From an uncultured Candidatus Melainabacteria bacterium (GTDB taxonomy: Bacteria; Cyanobacteriota; Vampirovibrionia; Gastranaerophilales; Gastranaerophilaceae), in NCBI GenBank assembly GCA_934692295.1, contig CAKUTL010000001.1, forward strand, positions 62,001 through 126,000: a DNA stretch of 64,000 bases, given 5' to 3'. The notes beneath the pieces were generated by a model that saw only the letters and a list, made by a program, of their open reading frames with translations, was not told the origin of the DNA and did no database searches. Position numbers and translations under genes: made by a program. Positions within the stretch are counted from its first letter, which is position 1. Every line of letters begins with the position of its first letter. Positions 34,270 through 41,980 of this stretch are shown here, one piece after another.

Positions 34270-34971
34270 CTATTGTTTACGAGGGTCGATAGTTTTAACA
34301 GCATCAGCAAATCTGCCGTAAGTACCGATATTCTTTTCGTAAGCTTCTTTAGGATCAACACCAGATTTAATAGCATCCATAACTTTACCAAGGTTAACAA
34401 ACTTGTAACCGATAACTTCATCATGTTTATCCAAACCTAATTCAAGGATGTAGCCTTCAGTTAATTGAAGGTATCTAACACCTTTTTGTTTAGTTGAATG
34501 GATAGTACCAACCATAGAGCATAAGCCTTTACCTAAATCTTCAAGACCAGCACCTACAGGTAAACCGTTTTCAGAGAAAGCAGTTTGAGTTCTACCGTAA
34601 ACGATTTGTAAGAATAATTCTCTCATTGCAACGTTGATAGCATCACAAACCAAGTCAGTGTTTAATGCTTCTAAGATAGTTTTTCCTGGAAGAATTTCAC
34701 CAGCCATAGCTGCAGAGTGAGTCATACCAGAACAACCGATTGTTTCAACTAATGCTTCTTGAATGATACCGTTTTTAACGTTAAGAGTTAATTTACAAGT
34801 ACCTTGTTGAGGAGCACAGCAACCACAACCGTGAGTAAGACCTGATATGTCTTTAATTTCTTTACATTTTGTCCATTCACCTTCTTGTGGAATTGGGGCA
34901 GGTGAACCCTTTACGCCACGAGCAACGCAGCATTTTTCTTGAATTTCTTGTGAAACTTGTATATTAGTCAT
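34270..34971 (-). CDS. NifU/IscU-like iron-sulfur scaffold protein
   Basis: The protein has 233 residues. Cysteine motifs are EKCCVARG, HGCGCCAPQQGTC and IGCSGMTHS, followed by AGEILPGKTILEALN and IVYGRTQTAF. This matches the long scaffold-like proteins that accompany GGGtGRT genes, rather than the classical 130-residue IscU. It probably assembles or carries a cluster for its partner. It is followed by the GGGtGRT gene on the same strand; no sufS or other isc genes are adjacent. Confidence 0.85.
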   Translation of the reverse strand: MTNIQVSQEIQEKCCVARGVKGSPAPIPQEGEWTKCKEIKDISGLTHGCGCCAPQQGTCKLTLNVKNGIIQEALVETIGCSGMTHSAAMAGEILPGKTILEALNTDLVCDAINVAMRELFLQIVYGRTQTAFSENGLPVGAGLEDLGKGLCSMVGTIHSTKQKGVRYLQLTEGYILELGLDKHDEVIGYKFVNLGKVMDAIKSGVDPKEAYEKNIGTYGRFADAVKTIDPRKQ

Positions 34972-35124
34972 TTTCTACTCCCTTCACCTTATATACAACT
35001 AAATTTTAACTTGCTCAAAATATTCAGTCAAGGCAATTGAACTTTTTGCAAAATAATGTTAAAATAGATATATAATAATGGTCTTGCGAGTGTAACAAAC
35101 GCAAAACTATGATAAAAGCGAACT

Positions 35125-35500
35125 GTCATTCCGACCGAACCCGTTTCGGAATCTCTAACGGAATATACCAGATAGAGGGGCTGAAACAAGTTCAGCATGA
35201 CAGGGTTAATCCCCTCTTGGAGAGGGGTAGGGTGATGGGGGTTAATCCTCACAAACACTCAACCAACAACAACTTAACACACAACGTCATTCTGAGCGTA
35301 GCGAAGAATCTCTTACTAAGGTCAAGAGGGAAAAATCAAACCCTCTCCCTTAATCCCTCGCCAATGGAGAGGGAAACAACCAAATAACAATGCGTGAGGG
35401 TAACCCCCTCATCCTAACCTTCTCCCCAAGGAGGAGGAACATAAAAAAACATCGCTCCTCTCCAAGAGAGAGGTTGGGAGAGGGTTCAACAAAAACTAGA
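35125..35500. repeat. Cluster of dispersed imperfect palindromes
   Basis: Two GTCATTC-type elements (35125-35201; 35286-35313) sit beside a second family of CCTCTCC/GGAGAGG palindromes: CCCCTCTTGGAGAGGGG (35210-35226), CTCTCCCTTAATCCC to GGAGAGGG (about 35342-35371) and CCTCTCCAAGAGAGAGG (35458-35474). Frames across 35028-35387 are made of repeat sequence and are not genes. Confidence 0.75.
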
Positions 35501-35538
35501 ACCGCCCCAATAAACATCAAAACAAATGAGGATTGGTT

Positions 35539-36207
35539 ATGATTAAGATTAAAAATAAGGCTTTTACATTAAGTGAAGTACTTATAACATTAGCAGTTGT
35601 CGGAACACTTGCAGCACTTGTTGTTCCCGGACTAATTAAAGACTATAACAGCAAAGCAAATATGACAATGTTGCAAAATATGGTTGCCAACCTTCAAAGT
35701 GCTGTCCAAACTCAAATGACAAGAGCAGGAGCTATAGATTTAAATGCAACAGATATAGTAAAAGATCCGGAAAAATTTTTCAGAACACTGGATGTAGTTA
35801 ATGCAAGCTCTGATGCTAAATATTTTCCAGATTTAAGTAAATACAAACTCCTTAATGGAAAGGAATTAACAGCAATTACAAGATATAACTGTGCAGCCTC
35901 TGCAAAAATGAAAAATGGTGTTGCTCTTTGTATGACAACAACTACTACTACAAATGGAGATAAGATGCTTTTTATTGATTTAAATGGTGAAAAAGAACCA
36001 AATATTGCTGGCTTAGATTTCTATGAAGTCTTTATTCAGGGGAAAACGATACTTGATAATGGAACTAGACCACATCATGTAGGTGATATCCGAGGAGTAC
36101 ATGTTAGTCTTTGCACATCTAATTCTTCACTAGCTCCTGCAGGATGTTATTCTCAAGCAGAACAATCAGGTTTTGACCCGAATTATTGGAAAAAGTTATT
36201 ACAATAA
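35539..36207 (+). CDS. Type IV pilin-like/pseudopilin protein 1
   Basis: The protein has 222 residues from the ATG at 35539, with GAGG 7 bases upstream. The class III signal reads KNKAFTLSEVLITLAVVG: cleavage before Phe (Ala at -1), and Glu at +5. A hydrophobic helix follows to VVPGLIKDY. A conserved late block FIDLNGEKEPNIAGLDFYEV is shared with the two next genes. Two Cys pairs lie in the globular part. It is the first of three tandem prepilins facing the secretion operon at 38621-44835. It is the most divergent of the three (55-base gap to the next). Confidence 0.9.
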   Translation: MIKIKNKAFTLSEVLITLAVVGTLAALVVPGLIKDYNSKANMTMLQNMVANLQSAVQTQMTRAGAIDLNATDIVKDPEKFFRTLDVVNASSDAKYFPDLSKYKLLNGKELTAITRYNCAASAKMKNGVALCMTTTTTTNGDKMLFIDLNGEKEPNIAGLDFYEVFIQGKTILDNGTRPHHVGDIRGVHVSLCTSNSSLAPAGCYSQAEQSGFDPNYWKKLLQ

Positions 36208-36262
36208 CTCCTTTCTAAAAACACAGAAAAATCTATCAAAAAAATAATAAAAGGAAATATCA

Positions 36263-36931
36263 ATGCAAAAGAAAAAAGCATTCACACTTACAGAATTACT
36301 TATAGCACTCGGAATTATCGGAGCAATTGCTGCCGTATCTATCCCGAGCTTGATGTCAAACATTAACAACCGAATTTTAGCATCTCAACTCAAAAATAAT
36401 GTTATTGGAATCCAACAGATTATAGATGAACAACTGACAAGAAACAAGACAACTAGTCTTTTAGAAACCGATTTCAGAAGTCCAAATTCACTGTTAACAG
36501 AAGCAAATTTCTCTGTTGCTAAAATTTGTCCGGCAGGACAAGCCCGTGTCGGTTGTTGGAATGTTACAGAAAATGCAACTCCATACAAATGGTTATCTGG
36601 AGGAGAAGTGCGAATGAATGATTCTTTAACCCTTAAATTAAAAAGTGGAGCATTAATAGCATACTATTTAACAACAGCAGGAGATGTAACATATGAAGGG
36701 GTAAAGGATAGAGTTATTGGTGCATTTGATATTGATGTTAACGGGAATGAAGGACCAAATGTTATTGGCAGGGACTTTTTTTCATTCTTTGTAACAGATA
36801 AGGGAAAAATTGTAGATAAATATTACAATAAATCTTATTATACACTTAATATGAAAAAAGCAGAATGCAAAGGAAATGCTTTCGCATGCTTTGGGGCCGT
36901 TGTCGATGACGGTTGGAAAATAAATTACTAA
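36263..36931 (+). CDS. Type IV pilin-like/pseudopilin protein 2
   Basis: The protein has 222 residues. The N-terminus QKKKAFTLTELLIALGIIGA is a class III prepilin signal with Glu+5, followed by IAAVSIPSLMSNINN. The globular part contains Cys and the shared block DIDVNGNEGPNVIGRDFF. AAAGGAAAT just before the start gives a ribosome site. About 90 bases separate it from the third gene, with which it shares its whole N-terminal helix. Confidence 0.92.
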   Translation: MQKKKAFTLTELLIALGIIGAIAAVSIPSLMSNINNRILASQLKNNVIGIQQIIDEQLTRNKTTSLLETDFRSPNSLLTEANFSVAKICPAGQARVGCWNVTENATPYKWLSGGEVRMNDSLTLKLKSGALIAYYLTTAGDVTYEGVKDRVIGAFDIDVNGNEGPNVIGRDFFSFFVTDKGKIVDKYYNKSYYTLNMKKAECKGNAFACFGAVVDDGWKINY

Positions 36932-37022
36932 AAACAAGTTAAGCATAACAAAATCAAACATCACTCCACTCCGAGGAATAGGCTGGGAGAAGGGACAAAA
37001 CAACAAAATAAAGGAAATAAAT

Positions 37023-37673
37023 ATGCAAAAACAAGCATTCACACTTACAGAATTACTTATAGCCCTTGGCATTATCGGAACAATTGCAGCATTGAGCATT
37101 CCGAGCTTGATGACTTCTGTTCATAATAAAATGCTTGCAACCCAATTGCAAAACAATGTTGAATCTATACAACAAGCAATTGCAAACCAAAAGATAATCA
37201 ATAACACAAAAGATTTGACCGAAACAAAATTCAAAGATGAATCAGGTTTTTATTCATTATTCCAAACAACCAAAAGTGAAAAATGTTCAGCAACAGTAAA
37301 ATGCTGGGGAAGTTCATACCGTGTCATTGGAGGAACCCAAGCGGAATATGAAGGAATTCCACCGGAAAATGCTATTAGACTTAAAAACGGAGCAACGATA
37401 TCATATCAAATGGAAAATATCGGAGATGCTTATGGAAACAGACAACTTGCCGAGGTTTTTATAGATGTTAACGGAGCAGATGAACCAAACATTGTTGGAA
37501 GAGATTACTTTGCATTCTTTATATCAAAAAATGGAACAATAAGTGGAAACCGAAGCGTAAACTCTGGAATATGTGATACTCCGTCAGAATGTTTTAATGC
37601 TTTAATTAAAAATAACTACAATGTTCCTGCGGATAAAGATTATTACAACACAGATGAACATGATGAAGGATAA
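37023..37673 (+). CDS. Type IV pilin-like/pseudopilin protein 3
   Basis: The protein has 216 residues. The N-terminus QKQAFTLTELLIALGIIGTI, then ALSIPSLMTSVHNKMLATQL, is almost the same as in gene 2. The shared block here is FIDVNGADEPNIVGRDYFAF. The C-terminus is acidic (DEHDEG). A strong terminator follows 21 bases after the stop. The gene upstream differs mainly in the globular part, which fits duplication followed by divergence. It could be a minor pilin of a type II secretion-like fibre. Confidence 0.92.
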   Translation: MQKQAFTLTELLIALGIIGTIAALSIPSLMTSVHNKMLATQLQNNVESIQQAIANQKIINNTKDLTETKFKDESGFYSLFQTTKSEKCSATVKCWGSSYRVIGGTQAEYEGIPPENAIRLKNGATISYQMENIGDAYGNRQLAEVFIDVNGADEPNIVGRDYFAFFISKNGTISGNRSVNSGICDTPSECFNALIKNNYNVPADKDYYNTDEHDEG

Positions 37674-37694
37674 AAATTAAAACAAAGTTTTTGG

Positions 37695-37732
37695 TAACGG
37701 CTGTGCAATTAAGTACAACCGTTATTTTTTTT
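37695..37732 (+). terminator. Rho-independent terminator of the prepilin cluster
   Basis: TAACGG (37695-37700) with CCGTTA (37719-37724), extended by TGT/ACA past one mismatch, is followed by eight T. Confidence 0.85.
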
Positions 37733-37898
37733 GCAATGTTAAATAATTGTAAAAACTTTAGCATGGAAAAAACAAAAAGGAAGAAATAAAATTACTTTTG
37801 TTCTATCATTTGTATATAAAGTTTAAATAATAAATTGGGTTATGTACTAAAAAGTTTAGGTTAATGTGAATCCTTTTTTGTTTCAGAAATGAAATAAG

Positions 37899-37925
37899 CG
37901 GGCAGTTAAACTGCTCGTTTTTTTT
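37899..37925 (+). terminator. Second plus-strand terminator, no gene before it
   Basis: CGGGCAGT (37899-37906) pairs with ACTGCTCG (37910-37917) with one G-T pair and a 3-base loop, then eight T. Between it and the previous terminator (37733-37898) there is no protein frame longer than about 10 codons, so a short RNA may end here. Confidence 0.8.
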
Positions 37926-37960
37926 ATGATTTTTCCCATTATTAATAGAAAGGCAACTGT

Positions 37961-38504
37961 CATCCTGAACTGCGGATTTTGGCAAGAGCGAAGCTCGTCT
38001 AGGGGAGGGTTGCGTTGAGCCAGCCGCCCCGCCAATAATCCAAGACCGTTTCAGGATCTCTAACTAATGCGTACGGATAAAGATTCCGAAACAAGCTGAA
38101 TGTTGGGGTAGAAACCCCAACCTACATTAAAATTTAAAGAATGATATATAAAAAAATTAAAAGCTAAATTCTTTCGGGCTAAAGCCCTCAGAATGACAAA
38201 TGTGTAGGTCATTGCGAGCGAAGGCGAAGCTATCTAGCTGATTATTTTATGTGTCGGCTTAGTAAAGCCGACCTACACTTTACTTATCGAACTAGTGTCC
38301 TCAGGGGCAAATTTTAAAGAGATTCTTCGGGTAAATTTGTAATATTTTATTCAATTTTCTTCGGGTTATCCCTCAGAATGACGTAAATTTAATAAGGGGT
38401 TCGGGGGCATAGCCCCTGATGACTCGAGCCATTTAGTCATTCGTGTTTTTCTTTTTCGGTTCTACTTTTTCTTTTTTCGTCGAAATAAAAAAGAAAAAGT
38501 GAAC
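37961..38504. repeat. Composite repeat region, copy 1
   Basis: This stretch without genes is a mosaic. It starts with GTCATCCTGAAC-type ends (37961). A module then runs from AAGCTGAATGTTGGGGTAGA (about 38093) to GGGCTAAAGCCCTCAGAATG (to 38199). A GTCGGCTTAGTAAAGCCGAC hairpin follows (38253-38272), then a roughly 110-base unit (38395-38504). That unit has a GGGGGCATAGCCCC hairpin and a 13-bp inverted pair CTTTTTCTTTTTT / AAAAAAGAAAAAG. Modules recur at 55953-56188 and, inverted, at 51719-51808. Confidence 0.85.
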
Positions 38505-38565
38505 TGGGTAATTGTCAAACCCTCTCCCATAGTGAAAAGAGATAATTTCCTCAGTATACAAATAA

Positions 38566-38599
38566 AAAAAGCGGAGTGGAAATTTCCACTCGCCTTTTT
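38566..38599 (-). terminator. Terminator of the secretion operon
   Basis: AAAAAGCGGAGTGGAAA (38566-38582) and TTTCCACTCGCCTTTTT (38583-38599) form a near-perfect inverted repeat 22 bases past the gspF stop. Confidence 0.85.
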
Positions 38600-38620
38600 A
38601 AATATTTTTAATCCTTTTGA

Positions 38621-39838
38621 TTACATACCCATATATGATGCGAACAACGGCAAATAAAGAGCTGCAGCCAAAATCAATACGATTGTACCGATTACAACCA
38701 ACATGATAGGTTCAATCATTTTTGTCATAATATCAATAATTGTATCAAGTTGTTTATCAATATAGTTTGTTGCCTGACCTAACATATCACCCAAACGACC
38801 TGATTGCTCGCCTGTTGCAATCATGAACAAAATCATTTTAGGCATTGTACGGGTCTTTCTCAAAGCCGCTGAAAGGTGTTGACCTTGTTGAACCATAACT
38901 GTTGCTTCTTCAACCCTTGTTTCCAATGTATGGTTTGTCAATGTCATATTTGAAAGATACAAACATTCCAAAATCGGAACACCAGCATCATACGCAACCT
39001 GCATAACGGCAATAAAGTTAGCGAAGTTTGAAAACTGGATTAAATCAGTCAAAACTGGGATTTTTAACGAAATATCATCAATCTTCCATTTACTTGGCTT
39101 CCAACGGAATAAGAAATTGACAAATGCACCAACGGCAGCAAAACCAATCGGAATTGCATACCAATTCTTTTTCATCCACAAGCCCATATTCATCAAAACT
39201 CTTGTAATAAACGGCAACTGCATACCCATTGAATCAAACATTTCTTTGAATACCGGAAATACGAATACCAACATGACAATTACGATAAATACAGCCAATA
39301 AGATTACGAAAACCGGATACATCAAAGTACCAACAACTTTTGACTTAATCGCCTGTTGCTTGTTCAACAATTCTAACAAACGGTCAAGAGTTTTTTCCAA
39401 TTCACCGGAATCTTCACCGGCTCTAACCAAACCGATATAAACTTGACCAAATTGTTCTGGATATTTTGCTACAGTACCAGCAAACGTACCACCGTTCATA
39501 ATTTGTCGTCTTAATTCAGTCGCAACCTGACGAATTTTCAATTTCGCAGCATCATTTTCAATGAACAGCAAGGATTCAATAATCGGAATACCGGCAGCAG
39601 CCAAGATTTGAAGAGTTGAAGTGAAATCAATCTGTTCTGCCAAGCCTAATTTCGGCATTTTACCTGTCGGCTTTTTCTTTTCCTCTTTTTTAACAGATTG
39701 TTCTTCAACAATATTTGTTGGAGTAAAACCTAAACGTCTAACCGCAGCACGGGCTTCTCGAAGGTCGTCAGCTTCAACTTTACCTTTTACAAGTTCGTTT
39801 GTACCATCTTTTATTGCTGTATAATTATATACTGTCAT
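38621..39838 (-). CDS. gspF: Type II secretion/type IV pilus inner-membrane platform protein (GspF/PilC)
   Basis: The protein has 405 residues from the ATG at 39838, with AGGGG upstream; the longer frame would overlap the ATPase gene. The start TVYNYTAIKDGTNELVKGKV is typical. Two T2SSF domains are each followed by membrane segments: LQILAAAGIPIIESLLFIEN with RAGEDSGELEKTLDRL, and MQVAYDAGVPILECLYL with IATGEQSGRLGDML. It anchors the assembly ATPase. It is last of the operon. Confidence 0.95.
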   Translation of the reverse strand: MTVYNYTAIKDGTNELVKGKVEADDLREARAAVRRLGFTPTNIVEEQSVKKEEKKKPTGKMPKLGLAEQIDFTSTLQILAAAGIPIIESLLFIENDAAKLKIRQVATELRRQIMNGGTFAGTVAKYPEQFGQVYIGLVRAGEDSGELEKTLDRLLELLNKQQAIKSKVVGTLMYPVFVILLAVFIVIVMLVFVFPVFKEMFDSMGMQLPFITRVLMNMGLWMKKNWYAIPIGFAAVGAFVNFLFRWKPSKWKIDDISLKIPVLTDLIQFSNFANFIAVMQVAYDAGVPILECLYLSNMTLTNHTLETRVEEATVMVQQGQHLSAALRKTRTMPKMILFMIATGEQSGRLGDMLGQATNYIDKQLDTIIDIMTKMIEPIMLVVIGTIVLILAAALYLPLFASYMGM

Positions 39839-39845
39839 AATTCCC

Positions 39846-41906
39846 CTATTCGCCTGCCATACCAAGGACTCTTACGAATTCATCAATTGTTGTCCAGCCC
39901 TTCAAGATATGATTATAGCAACACTTGTGTAATGTAGTCATACCATTTGCAACTGCACTTTCTTCAATTTCCAAATCGTGAGCACCTTGAGCAATAAGTT
40001 TTTTAATTTCTTTAGTAATCTGCATGATTTCATATACACCAAGACGTCCTTTATAGCCTTGGAAACCACACTTGTTGCAACCCTTTGCTCTATAAATAGG
40101 AGTTGCCATAATTTTCTTAATTTCTTCTTCATCATGAGTAACAAGCATTGCTTCTTCTCTTGTGCAATGATATTCTTCCTTACAATCATCACATAGTCTT
40201 CTTACAAGACGTTGGGCAATTACACCTGACAAAGTAGATGATACTAAGTAATCTTTTGCACCCATTTCAATCAAACGAGTAACTGTAGCTGCAGCAGAGT
40301 TTGTGTGGACTGTACTCAATACCAAGTGCCCTGTTAACGCTGCTGAAATCGCAATTTCAAGAGTTTCGTAATCACGAATTTCACCGACTAGGATAATATC
40401 AGGGTCCTGACGTAAGATAGCTCTCATACATGATGCGAATGTAATACCCGCTTTGGCGTTGATTTGAGATTGGTTAATACCTTCTAGTTTAATTTCTATC
40501 GGGTCCTCAATTGTTGTAATGTTAACAGATTCATCATTCAAACTCTTCAATACAGAATATAGAGTTGTAGTTTTACCAGAACCGGTAGGACCTGATGTTA
40601 AGATAATACCGTTCGGGCAAGATACCATCTGCTTAACTTTTTGAATATCTGATTCGACAGCTCCAACAAGTTTAATCTCTTTATCATTAGAAGCAAGAGA
40701 AACCGCAGGTGCCAAGATACGGATACAAACCTTTTCTTTTCCTGAAACCGGTAATGTGTTGATACGGAAGTCATAAGAACAACCATTATAAGAAATTGAG
40801 AACGTACCATCCTGAGGTCGTCTGTTTTCTGCAATGTTCATTCTCGCCATAACTTTGAAACGAGCAATAACAGATGTTTCAACTTTTGCCGGAACATCCA
40901 ATACTTTCTGCAACATACCGTCTTTTCTGTATCTAACGATATAACCAGATAATCTTGGTTCGATGTGAATATCGGAAACTTTGTTATCAATACCGTTTGT
41001 AATAATTTGGTTAACAAATTTTGCAACTGAACCGGTTGAATCTTGAAGTTCAGCATCAACTTGTTCCCACAAAGTTGCTTCTTCATCTGAATCAACTGTT
41101 TCTTCTTTAATTTGCTCAATGATTTGATCCGTTTGACGTTTTTGTTCTGAGAAGAACGTATTTATCGCACTTTGGAACTCGTAGTGAGTCATCAAAATCT
41201 GTTTAGGATTTTGACCTGTCAAATAAATAATTTCTTTTAAAACGTCCATTTTTAGTGGTTTTACAACCCCTAAAAGAAGAGTTTTACCATCGGAAGATAT
41301 AGGGATTACAGAATTAGCCTTGATAAAATCTTCCGGCAAAATATTTACGAACTTTTTCTGCTCAACCAATTGATCCGCAGAAGCAATTTCATAACCAGTT
41401 TGGTCATGCAAAACTGATTTCAATTGATCTAATGAAATCAAACCCATTTCAAACAACATTGAACCAATAGGCACGCCTTTACGTTTTGATTCCGCTAAGG
41501 CTTTCATCAATTGAACTTCTGAAACAATACCTTTTGCAAGAAGCATTTCACCTAATTTGCCATGAGCTTCTTTGTTTTTTGGAGTTTCATCAGCTGGTGC
41601 TGCACCGGAAGTTTGAGCTTGTGGAGCTTCTACAGCAGGTTTTATGCTACCAGCCGGAACAATATCTGCCAAAAGTTCTTTTAAATCATCTTCTCCTACA
41701 AGCATAAACTTGATAGATTGAGAAAAAGTTTTTTTCAATATTGCATTGATTTCATCTTTATTTGATGCCTTTGAAACCGCAACGAAAAGAAAGTTATCCT
41801 TAACACTAATCGGAACAAACAAATGCAATCCCATTAGATTCTTATCGACACTTTCCAGTATCTTTTTATCTATGCTGTTTTTTAATCTTAAAATTAGTGC
41901 GTTCAT
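39846..41906 (-). CDS. gspE: Type II secretion/type IV pilus assembly ATPase (GspE/PilB)
   Basis: The protein has 686 residues. A first domain (1-100) is followed by an Ala/Pro linker and an MshEN-like domain (KLGEMLLAKGIVSEVQLMKA, then GLISLDQLKSVL) that may bind cyclic di-GMP or another ligand. The ATPase core has Walker A GPTGSGKTTTLYS, the Asp box with ITTIEDPIEI, Walker B ILVGEIRD and the His box STVHTNSAAATVTRL. The zinc tetracysteine is CDDCKEEY and CNKCGFQGYKGR. Its stop is 7 bases before gspF. It powers fibre assembly from the cytoplasm. Confidence 0.96.
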   Translation of the reverse strand: MNALILRLKNSIDKKILESVDKNLMGLHLFVPISVKDNFLFVAVSKASNKDEINAILKKTFSQSIKFMLVGEDDLKELLADIVPAGSIKPAVEAPQAQTSGAAPADETPKNKEAHGKLGEMLLAKGIVSEVQLMKALAESKRKGVPIGSMLFEMGLISLDQLKSVLHDQTGYEIASADQLVEQKKFVNILPEDFIKANSVIPISSDGKTLLLGVVKPLKMDVLKEIIYLTGQNPKQILMTHYEFQSAINTFFSEQKRQTDQIIEQIKEETVDSDEEATLWEQVDAELQDSTGSVAKFVNQIITNGIDNKVSDIHIEPRLSGYIVRYRKDGMLQKVLDVPAKVETSVIARFKVMARMNIAENRRPQDGTFSISYNGCSYDFRINTLPVSGKEKVCIRILAPAVSLASNDKEIKLVGAVESDIQKVKQMVSCPNGIILTSGPTGSGKTTTLYSVLKSLNDESVNITTIEDPIEIKLEGINQSQINAKAGITFASCMRAILRQDPDIILVGEIRDYETLEIAISAALTGHLVLSTVHTNSAAATVTRLIEMGAKDYLVSSTLSGVIAQRLVRRLCDDCKEEYHCTREEAMLVTHDEEEIKKIMATPIYRAKGCNKCGFQGYKGRLGVYEIMQITKEIKKLIAQGAHDLEIEESAVANGMTTLHKCCYNHILKGWTTIDEFVRVLGMAGE

Positions 41907-41980
41907 CTACTTTTTAATACTTTTCTTTGCTTAAACAATTAATTTCAAATTCAATCAAATGCGATTTGGGCGATGACCCT

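Noticed and set aside
35028..35387. Overlapping frames of 76 and 92 codons on both strands
   Set aside because: They consist of dispersed palindrome sequence and have no conserved features.
37961..38504. Possible insertion sequence remnants
   Set aside because: No transposase fragment could be read in any frame; only hairpins and palindromes are present.
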